A stretch of DNA of 64,000 nucleotides from Paragorgia papillata (taxonomy: Eukaryota; Cnidaria; Anthozoa; Scleralcyonacea; Coralliidae), in the NCBI GenBank assembly GCA_035771165.1, contig JAWNZC010000348.1, forward strand, positions 1,426,001-1,490,000. Reading direction: 5' to 3'. The position numbers and the translations under genes are program-made. This document shows positions 45,294 to 57,200 of the stretch, in pieces. Numbering within the stretch: position 1 is the stretch's first letter; every line of letters starts with the position of its first letter. The notes under the pieces were generated by a model. That model ran no database searches. It worked only from the letters and a program-made list of their open reading frames with translations, and had not been told where the DNA came from.

Positions 45294-48200
45294 ATGGCGG
45301 TCAGAAAGAAAGACGGTGGGCCAGAATGGAAACTTTACGAATCTCCCTCAATTTTAGAACAATTCGAATCAGTTAAGCAATACTTGTTGAAGAATTGCAG
45401 AAAGGTACGTTGTTCCAAACGTGTATATTTTTGAGAGGATTGTGCACGTGTTTGTTTTATAGTCATTCAGGTTTTGTTTTGGTATGATGAGCATTTTAAT
45501 TATATGGAATATCAATAATATAAATATAATATACTTGTAAATATAATATACTGTGAATATATAGTTTGTGTTTGTTTTAATTTTCTTTAGTATGTTCAAG
45601 CAGAACCTCCTACTAATAAAGTTTTGGCTAATTTGACAGCCCAGTTGCTGCAGTTTCAAGAGGTATTAGGCAACCATTGCCATAAATATTAACAGTTTCT
45701 TTTATTATAAGTAGTGTTCATTAACTCTGCAAATTTGTTGCAATTTCATAATTTGTTACTCTTGTTTACAATGTAGATACTTGAATTCTGACAAAATTGT
45801 GACAAGTTATTAAAGTATTATAATAAGGTTGTTTTTTTATTTAGGATAATTTTGGAATTAATGGCAACAAACCATTGCTTTGCAAACTTCCAGTAAGTAA
45901 TAATGAACATGAATACTGTAGGATGGTCTAGATCGATTGCCCAGACTGGAAAGTTTGTATCCCAAAAACACAGTGTACCCAATTTTCATAGCTAACACTA
46001 AGGGGGTGATTACATGGACTGGGCTAGCCTCCCTCGCAGCCATGTCTGGTGTTTGGCCCCCCTCCACCTACTACATCTGCTCAAACGAGTGCCACATTCC
46101 ATTCCATTCCATTCCATTCATTGACCAATCAGAGATCAGGCTTCCCAAATCTGCAGAGCTGACCTCTTGACCTTGGGCAGTTGAACTGACCATTTTAACT
46201 ACCAATTTAAAATAATTCAAAAACTATTGCTTATAGTTTAGTAAAAATTTTGTGTAAATAGAATCAATAAGATGATCTTGTATACAAGATCAACTGTGAA
46301 TCGCAATATGAATACATGTACATGAAATAAGGTTAAAAGCGCCACTACATGGAATATGAAGCTGAATAACATCGAGGTTGCTAGCCAGACATGGCCAGAC
46401 ATCCCCGTAAAATTTATTATCCACTAGATACATTTCACTGACACTTCTAGCTTTTTTAAGATTTTCGCACAGATTTATTTACACGACCAGCAAGAACATA
46501 TTCATGTTATATTAATTTTGTAAAGGTCTGAGCTATAGTAAGCGAAATATTAGCTTTCAAGTAAACTATAATTCCGGCAGTTGCTTCAGACACTAAACAC
46601 CTTTGAGCTTTTGTTTACACTTTACAACCTTAAATTCTCTTACGTTTTTACACTTTAGATTGACTTTCACACTTATTTGTTTGCACAGGCAGCAAGAATA
46701 TAGTCAAAAGAATGTTCTTCGTAAATCTTGTGAAGTTCTAGGCTAAATTTTTCAAAATATTAGCTTTTGACTAAACAAATTCACATAACACTTGCCCAGG
46801 ATGGCTTTTATATTTAGCACGACAATGGTGTAATTTCATTGGTCCATTACACAAAGGGAATGGAATGTGACACTTGTCTGAGCAGATGTAGTAGGTGGAG
46901 GGGGACCGGACACAGCTGCGAGGGAGGCTAGGACTGAGCTGGCCTGGTTAACCAGGATGAGTTTTAGTATAATGAACGAATTGTCCAATAGCAACGTTTC
47001 AGTTCAATCACTCAACCATGCTATTTAAATATTAATAAACCTAATACAAAGGATGTGCACGGTGTAAGGTACAGCTCAACATAAAATCCCAGCTCATTAT
47101 AGGCGCTTTGAAGTTTGCCGAGTTTCCAGACCATATCTCGATTGACTATGATATAGGCCTTCTTCTCACTTCAACCCAATTAGTGATTTAATTTATTTAT
47201 TCATTTTATATGTTGTATAGGTGAAGTTATTTTTGGATTATAGTTCTGGTGGTTCACTATGTCATATTCTTGCCACTGTGTTACGAACTAAAGCAGAACA
47301 GGGGTGGTAGGTGTTTTTTATTTGTTTGTACTTTAAAGACTTTAATCCGGACCTTAATCACAATTATCAGCCCTTAGGGTTAGGGTTAGGTTAAGTTTAT
47401 TTTACAAATTAAAATAAGTTATAATTAATTTTAGAAATAAAAATAAATTATAATACTAACCCCCACCCCCCTCCCCATAACTTAAAATCCACTTCCTAAA
47501 ACCTAACCTCAACCCTAAACATAACCCTCTTAACCCCAACCCTAACCTTCTCCGTAATATCAATTATATTTATCACCCTAACACCTTAAACCTCAAATTA
47601 TTAACCATTTTCACAATGCACCAAAGATGGTAAGTCACCAACACAATGCACCAAAGATGGTAAGTCACAACCAGGATCTAAATACAGTACCTGAACCTTA
47701 TGGTTTACTTTTACTTTTATTTTATATTTTACAAAACACTACTGACTATGTGCTTAATTACAGTCAAACCAGATGTTCTTTCCCGCACGAACTAATTGAA
47801 ATATTGACAGCAACATTGCAATGTTGTGACTAGCTAATCGATACACGGCGACTCTTGGCAAGTTGCTAAAAATTCGCATTTTAAATATCGAACTTCACAT
47901 AACATGAAGTTTACTTAGAGTTAATTGTTCTGACGAAATCAGAGTTTCGACTGTGCATACAATCTGAGTCGGGATAAAATGTAGTTAATTTATAACATGA
48001 GGCTGAAGCAGCCGTAGTAAACATAACATTTCTGATTTCAGAAACTTTTTAATGTTTATATAGGTTATTCTATAAGGATAAAATTTGCTTATCGATTATC
48101 CTTGACAACAGGCCTTGCCATAAGGGGCGCGCGATCGCGCATGTGCACCCAAGCTCGAAGAAGCGAGCGATTGACCGCGCGTGCAAAATTTGAATTTCTT

Positions 48201-51200
48201 CGACAATGGAGCGAGACAATAACTTGCAATAACGAATCGCTGATTGTTTATGGCAACGATGGTTTGTGGAGCACAGAAGAAAGGTCCGAGATTATCAACC
48301 GTGCCGTCGAAATCTACCTCAAGAGTAAGAAGTGAAGGAGCCGATCATGCTCATCAGCAAAGAGACAGAAACTGGATGAAGTAGGCAGTGATTCATTTGT
48401 AGCCACTGCCACTGAAGAACTGTCAGAGACTTCTTGCGATGAAAGTGTCTCCGATGAAAGCTATGAGAGTGATAGCTCCATCTGATTACGATGTTTCAGA
48501 TGATGAAACAGACAGTGTCGTTTAATATATCACAAAATCGAACTGATTGTGTCAATATACTAATACTTTAACACTTTAATTTCAAAACAATGTATTAAAT
48601 AGACGGTTAAGGTTATTTATAGTACTTTACAGTGTAATTTCTAAGAAGATGTAAATAAACTGGATTGTTTCATTCTGAATTGTTGCCAATATTTTTAGTA
48701 CTTACACAAAAAGTGATCAGGCTGACGCTATGGCATTATTTGATACCTCATTAAGTCAATTTCAACGTTGCGCGCGCAGCGTACATTTCCCGCACGATCA
48801 ACCGCTCGCGCGAATTTTTCTTAGGGCAAGGCCTGTGACAATAATCCTAAACATCGTGTCTAAAAATAATGAACTCAAAACATGAAAAAACAGTCCCAGC
48901 CTATGTTATCTTCCCCGTTATGCTTTAATAGACACGATGTAATTTGCATAGGGGCCCAAATTGAATAGGAAACTAATTTGCATGTAGGCCTATGTTTCAA
49001 CAAAATCACATTATTGCATCATCCTATCATGCATGTTGCATGCTCGATATTTTTGATTTTTTGAGTTCTTTCTTTTTGACTGCAGCTTTGCCTTTGATTG
49101 AGTTTTGTCAGCTACTGAATTAAGATCGTTTAATGTTGTTTACACCAAGCAATTGCTTCATGGAACGAAGTACCTCGTATAAAACCATATATATAGAAGA
49201 CCTCATTCGATTTGCAGGGTTTTATCCATACGGCGCACCTGAGACGATTTTACTCTTCAGGGAATGAGAAAAAAGTTTATGTATATACCGTACACAGGGG
49301 TTGAAATAATACGGTGCCAGGTCGCCAAATGCGACCAACTTTTTCATCTGGTTAACAGACATTTCTCCAGGTAGCCTTTGTGGTGACAAAATAATAAAAG
49401 GATGATAATAAATTTAAAGTAATTTTAAAGCTTTGCAAAATTACTTTTGGACAAAATTGTCATCATTATCTTGAAATAATTATGCTGATATGAAAATATA
49501 TAATAGTAATAAGAGTATCTGCAATGAGTGAGTAGTGATCACTCTTTGGCACTCCACTTCGACCAGATTTTCTCCTCCGGTAGCCACTTTGGTGATTAAA
49601 ATTATTTTCTTATTTCAACTTCTTGGCACAATACCAGTTGCGTGATCAACATTGTATTGTATGACAAACATCTCCTGTATTAAGATCGACTAGGTCAAAC
49701 GACGCCACAACGCTCTTTCATACAGTACGGGGATATAACTGACTCGGCCGTACAAATACGATGACGAAATAACAAAGTTTCTTACGGGGAGAGAAGCGGT
49801 CTCTGCCGCGATGTCATGTATCGAGGCAAACGGTGCCACTAAGACCCTGGGTACGAGGTTGACGGTGCCACAAGGGTATGAGAGCAACAATAAAGTGAAA
49901 AAAGGGGTGGGGCGACCTTTCCAAAGGGGAGAGAAGCAATATCGACGCGACAGATTGAAGCAAACGGTATACCCCGAGAGTATGAGTAACATTAGAGACC
50001 TTAATACCCCAGGTTCGGTTTACGGGTACCGCCATTTTGTTTATTAATTTTTGCTGATGTCAGCACGTTTACTCGTAATATCTACCCGTTTTCCCGTGGT
50101 AGATCATGGTCTACCCGTACATACGACTACAGGTACGGGTAGATATTACGAGTAAACATGCTGACATTAGCAAAAACTAATAAACAAAATGGCGGTACCC
50201 GTAAACCGAACCCGGGGTATCTCTAATAAAGGGCCGACTACTTGGACGGGGAGAGAAGCGGACTCAGCCGTGACGGAACAATTATTTAGTGTACCAATTA
50301 ACTAAGTTTATCCAACTAACACTTGGCAAGCAAGTGAATACAAGACTCTCGTGTCTGTGCTTGACACGAGAGTCTTGTAATAACTGGACTAAAATTAACT
50401 AAAATTTAACTATTATCTGACAACCAAGAGAAAGCAAAACTCCTGCGTCCGTGCTTAGCAGCACTCGCATACTGTATCCGTCCCACTGATAGAGTCCCAG
50501 ACTATAAAGATATAGGAGAAATGCTCCACTACGTGTAACGAATGATGTAGACTAAGTCTATGGTTAACAAACCTCAAGGCTTTGACCTCCGGACCGGGGG
50601 CCGAAGCTGTTGGCGTAACCAGAACTCAGCTCGTTCTTGATATAATTTATTTTATAAATCTAAATAATTTTATACTGTATTATTACATGCAGTAATAGTA
50701 ACTTACTATTATTACATTGTATGTATTTTTCATAGGAGGAGGTTTGATTTCCAGTCTCCTTCAAGAATTGACAGAAATGTGGAACTTTTTTTGAACATTC
50801 AGAAAACTTTAAAAGAGGTACTTTATAGTAAAACAGTATTTTTTATACATATACATACCGTAAAATACAAGACAAAGTATAAACCAAAAATAAACATCTT
50901 GAAACTCAAAACATGAGCTAAACAAGACAACAATTGAAACGGTGATATTTCGACTTTATTACAAAGTCATCATCAAACCAAGTGACTAGACGGCGTAGAT
51001 ATTTGATTCTAGTCACTTGGTCTGATGATGATTTTGAAATAAAGTCGAAATATCACCGTTTAATTTGTCTTGTTTTAGCTCATATTTTAAGTTTCAAGAT
51101 GTTTATTTTCGGTTTATCAGGGTTCGTGCTACTCCTTGAAGTCCTTAAATACTACTTGAATGAATTTCTGACTTTCAAGGGCACTTGAAAAGCCCTTGAA

Positions 51201-54200
51201 ATTTACAGTTTTTAAAAAATTCCTTAAATACTCCTTAAATTTTTTGTCAAACATAAATTTATATTTTCGCTAAATAGAAGTAAAATCTATAGAAAAAATT
51301 TTGTTAGTTGCCATAATCGCGATGCTATAACTAAACGCAAGAAACTGTGAGGTAAGTCGTTAAATTGAATTTTAATAGAATTTGTTAAACTAGAATGTAG
51401 CTTGTCTACTGTACATTCAATTTTTGGAGTTTCTTATCTCGTCTTTTCTTATCTCGTCTTTTCTTAAAACAAAACACCCCATGGCAAATACTCCTTGAAA
51501 AATGCTATTTTGCTCCTTAAAAACTCCTTAATTGCTCCTTGAATTTCACTTTTCAAGACCAGCACGAACCCTGTTTATGCTTTGTCTTCGTTTTTTCAAA
51601 TTGTCGGCTGGATTTTTACATACAGTAAGTTATAATTAAATTATTATCTGTTTTAGGGAACGTTTCTTAGTGTACCTCATGTGTATATGATGCCTGAAAT
51701 AGAATCAAAGATGATGGCAAAGTTAAAAGATATTGTAAAGAAACATAATGTAAGTGATATAATGACACGTTTCACCCAAACATAATTGTGTTTAAGAGGA
51801 TAATTTTTTCTATGTCACGTATTTTCGGTGAAAAGCGCTCAACACCCTAGAACGTTTTGGTGGACCACTCAAAACCTCCTTATTAACGCATTATTGTGTA
51901 GCTTGTATAGTATTAACAAACGTTTTATGGACATTTTTAGGGGAGAACGGGTGGCGTGTGCTGTTAGATTTTTTTGTCCGAGATTTTCCCGATAAATAAT
52001 GACCGGTCTCTTGTATAGTTTTGTAATTAGTACTGTACATGTGCATACATAAAGTACTTGATATGAAATTATTTATCCCATTAATGCAAAATCTTTTAGG
52101 GATCTGTTGTAGAAGACAAAGAATCTGCCAGTCATCTTGTATATCCAGTGCCTCCTCCTTCACCAGATGGTATGTAAACTTTGATGATTTAATGATACTG
52201 TAGCTTCAGCCACTACATTAGAAATAAGCAGAGCTAGGGAGTTCGCCACAGGTAACCCCAATTACGGCGATCCCATAATAGAAACTGAATTACAAATTAA
52301 TTAATCTAATTAAACCGCTAATTACATGATTGAGTAAAACCTTAATGTGCTGGTTACTGAACAGCAGTTTGGAGAAATATCAAGACGCCTAGCCTTTCTG
52401 CATTTGATGCAGATGGATTTCCAAGTACGAGGATCATTACAATTAAAAACATTTAACAAAGCATTTTTATAGTAAATTTCAAGACCTGATTTGAAAGCGT
52501 ATAAACTAGTGTTACTATGACGAAGTTTTTTCGTTAAAATGTTCCAAGCCTTAGAAGCTCTTATGAAAGAAGATGTCTGGAACGTAACAGTTTTAGCAAA
52601 TGGCTGAGATGACGAATACTTTGTCAGAGATGACAAATGAACGGGATGAGAAATATTTGGTAATCTGGCATACTGCTAAATTATAGAGCCTCTGCACGCA
52701 AGTGGACAAAAATTTCATGAAAATTTCATTGTTTAGAAGCATTTTTCCTCCACCAAGGGAGTCACTATACTGATTTTGAGCTTTTTGTAAAGTCACTGTT
52801 TATGAGATCAAGACATCATTTTCAACACTTAACGTCTGTACATGTACATGTACAGTATATAAATGTGTCAACGATCCGCCTCTTTACATTTTTAAGTCGC
52901 CCTTAGTCTTTTGGTTGCACATAATATATGTTCTTAAATTGGCAGCTACTGAAAATTACACGGAGTAACGACTTTTGATCTAAGATTAATATGATTCACT
53001 AATTAATAATCTAGTTTAAGTAAAATAGGGCATCACTGTGCTATTTTTTTATATGACGTAGTTCTGAGGTTTGCATGCTATTTTATTCCATAGATGAGTG
53101 GTTACGGCCAATTGAAAAACGAGATGGGAAAGTGTTAGTACATTGGTGGTATTATCCTGACAGGTATGGCTTCTTTTTTACATTGAACTAGTACACCTAA
53201 AGTAGATGGTTACTGTTACCATGTTATGTATGACACTGTCACACTGACCAGCGTTTCAGGTTTTTGTGAAAGGGTCTGGGGAATGAAATAGATTGGTCCG
53301 GAGGACCATCCTGCTAGGGGTTCCTGGGGCATCCCCCCCCCCCGGGAAATTTTGAAGCTCTCAAATGCCATTTCCAGCCATTTCAGAGGTAAAGAATGCC
53401 ATACAACTGAGTTGGATATGATATAATATAGGTAAAGTAATAGTAGATCCCAGACTCCAGCGCGGTAGAATTCAATATGGTTACTTCGAACATTTTCACA
53501 CAAAACGGGTTTCAAAACATGCGTTGGGGAATTTAAAATCATTCATGGATTATTTATTTATCCAGCGACGGCGAAATACGATGGAGACACGGCGAATTTG
53601 CTGCTCAACCACCGGCGAAATTCGCCGTTTGCCGGCCTAAATCTGAAGGACTGACTGACACATGACATGTTTATTTTTTCAAACAGCTATGATACTTGGG
53701 TATCCGGTGAAGATGTAACAGAGGAACCTGAGCCTCAACCTCAGCATCAGGGACAATGGGAGGTAAAACGCGATATTATTAAATATACTTTTGTTATCGT
53801 ACTACGCAATTTCTTTATAACTGTTTGACTAATTATTCCAGACCTGTAGCCTTAGATCTATAAGTTGGCATAATTTTCATTTGAATTGCATTTAAATGTT
53901 TATTTTATCCTTACAGGTCAACGGCCAATGGTTGATAGATCTTGATACTTTCAACGAATGGATGAATGAAGAAGATTATGAGATTACTGAGTCACAAGGA
54001 TTCCTTTTGGTAAGAGAAAAGACAGCAACAACAAGAGCAAGAACAACACCAGCAGCAGCAGCAGCAACAACAACAACAACGAAGACAACAACTGAACAAT
54101 AGCAGCAGTAACAACAACAACGACAACAACAATGACAAAAAAATGTAACGAATCTTAGTTGTTAGTCTTGCGGCTAAAAGATTAACTCTAGTGATTACCA

Positions 54201-57200
54201 TTATAATTAATTATGCTTACGTGCTTTAGTGGGAAGGAAAAATGAAAGAAGATACACCATCTGGAGGTAAATTACATTCTGTATATATGTACATGTAATA
54301 TTTATTATACAACTGCATTAAAAACTGTCCAAATAACGCTAAAAATGAGTGCAAATATACAGCGATATTTGGATAGTTAGTTATTTGCACTGGTTATTTG
54401 GATTGTTAGCCAATCAAATTTATCACACGGGAGACTACTTCATGTATGCTTATTATTTTGTCCTGGTGCAAGTCACGCTACTTCTCTGGCCTTTTTAAAG
54501 TTTTCTTTTTCCATAAAAATGTGTTGATCAGAGCAGTTGTATAATAAATCTCTTATTAGATGTTTTGGTGTGTAGTATCGCTGTATATTTTTACTCGTTG
54601 TTTGTATTTCGACTCGCCCTGCGGGCTCAACTCGTAAAAATATACAGCGATACTACACACCAAAACATCTAATAAGATATATATATATTTAACAAATAGA
54701 TTCCATTCTTCCGTTGTCTGTTCAGTTATAGATGCACAGATGACGTCACAACGTGGTAAGAACAAAAAAGTGGCCCACGAGACGCAGTCGAGTGGGTCAC
54801 TGATGTTCTTACCACGTTGTGACGTCCTCTGTGCATCTATAACTGAACAGACAACAAAAAAATGGAATCTATTTGTTTTATACAATACAAATTTAAAAGG
54901 TCTTTGTCGAAACTCGTGCCGGATTTTGGGGCATGAAGAAGGAAAAAGGCAAGTCAGCTGACTGATCTGACGTGACCATGTGTCTGCCCTCTAATAGATC
55001 ATGGCCAACAACCAATGAAAACACGCATAGCAACTAGGGTATTGTATAAATATATATATAGTTGTATATATATAGTTGTATATATATAGTATTAGTTGCC
55101 TGAAGATCGCGTAAGCGTGAAACTCAGAGTAGCGACTCAGCATTAAACTCAATTATATATATACATATATATATATACATTTATAAACCTAGAGGGCAGT
55201 CAGGGACTGCATATACCTCCGCCAGCGGGTTATTAGAGATGTTTAAAAAGAGAACGAGCATCCCGCTAACCAGCCTAGCTCACGAGACCAACACGTGCAT
55301 GTATGAATAAAATGCTTGATTGCACTCGTACCAAAATTATGCAAAAATATTTGCATAAAATAAAGATAGTGAGCGCAATTAAGCATTTCTTATACACGGA
55401 GAATCTTGCGGTCAGCTTTTTATTAATTTCCAAAATTTAATGGATTGGTCGTTGGTCTATGGCCAACCCTTGTGCAAACTTTCATGAAAATCGGTGCAAT
55501 AGTTTTTGAGATATCCTGACGACAGACAAACAAACAGACAGAAAGAAAGGGGAGTCCTCTACGCACGCTCTGATTGGCTGGGCGCCGTGCATTTATGCTG
55601 AAGAGTATGAAGATCATGAATGACGTACAACGTGGCGTAGAATGACGTAAGCGGACTGGAAAAGCCCGCCAAATTTCAAAACTGTCTAACTGTTAACTTG
55701 TTTTTTCCCCTTCTTATTGTATAAAACAAATAAAACGTCATTTGAACACGAAAGAAGTGTGAAGGGACTCGGCTATCGCCTCGTGCCTCTACTCAACTTC
55801 TTTCGTGTTCAAATGACGTCAAACGAACGTTTATAAGAGTACATATGCACGGAGCTTTATGTTTTATTTGTTAAACATAACTATACGGCGGGCACGGAGC
55901 CTTTCAGTCATGTACTATACACATGGCATGTTGAAATAAGAAATGTGCCCACACGTTCGTGTACGTCATGTCATATTGGCAGATTTATAATAGATTTAGA
56001 ACCCTTTCTTGTTTTTCAAAAAAGACAAAACATGTGATGAAGTACATTGTATATTGGCGATTCTGCCTTGGCGGTAATGGGAGACTTTTATTTCCATGAT
56101 TTTGAACAACGTACCCAGATTTTCGCTCTTTCTTTATTTTAACAACTTTATAGGAACCCGACATAGAAAATACTGAAAGATTTTTTAAACGAAACATTCA
56201 CCTTTCGAGCAAAGCCCTATACTCTGATTAAGGGTTCCCCTCGAAACGTATGTATTTCGTTAAAAATTTGTTGTCCTAGTTCACAACTTTTTCACTTTGC
56301 TATGTCTAAAACACTGTCCACGCAGCACTTTTTTACAAAATAGTGTGTTTATTTCAAGTACCGTATCAAGAATTGCTATTTACCGGTATATTTTTTCAAC
56401 TACTCCGTTCTATTTTTAGTACGAAAACGAAGGAAAAGTCTCAGAAGTGGAGGAAAGCCAGAAGAGGAGGTAGGATAAGCCATTTGGGTGGGGTGGGGTG
56501 GGGTGGGGGTGGTGTTGTGGGAACAGAATAAATCCTTAATATATATTTTTTCTTTACAGCAACTGTCGAGTCCTGAAGGAGGTAAATATATATAAGACAT
56601 AAATTTAAAAAAAAGCCCACTTGCAGCATTTTGATGTTCGTCTTCAGGCTTTCAAACACGTATCAAAGTTGTTCAGTAGTTTCCCTGGAGGAACGTGTTT
56701 TGCAGTGCTTACAGTATGAACAAAAAAATGTATTAACTCGTGCCAACTAAAGGTGCTGTTACACGATGCGATTTTTCTTGCAACTTGCAACAAATCACCG
56801 AATGTTGCAAGTTGCATAAAAAACCGCACCGTGTAACACCCCGTAGCAACTTGCGATTTTGTTATTTTTGCCGTGTTGCAAGTTGCAAGAAAAGTTGGAC
56901 GGGTTCTACTTTTTGCTGCAACTTGCAACAAAAATCGCAAGTTGCTGATCGTGTAACACCCTTCCTGCAACTTGCGATTTTTTTTTCACGAGTAAATTTG
57001 TTGCAAGTTGCAAGAAAAATCACATCGTGTAACAGCACCTTTAAGGTGCGTTCACACTTACTCGAACTGGATTTAGGTAGCGAATCCAATAGTGTAAACG
57101 CAAAACATAGTTGCTAGAAATAAATTGTCTGCAAACGCGATGAACATCAAAGTGGTTTACAATGAGCTGCTATTTATGTTAAAGGTGGACTACAAATATT

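Noticed and set aside
56740..57117. 125-codon frame rich in Cys and Lys
   Set aside because: Made by repeated TTGCAACTTGCAA words of a MITE; no homologue recognised and the opposite strand is also open.
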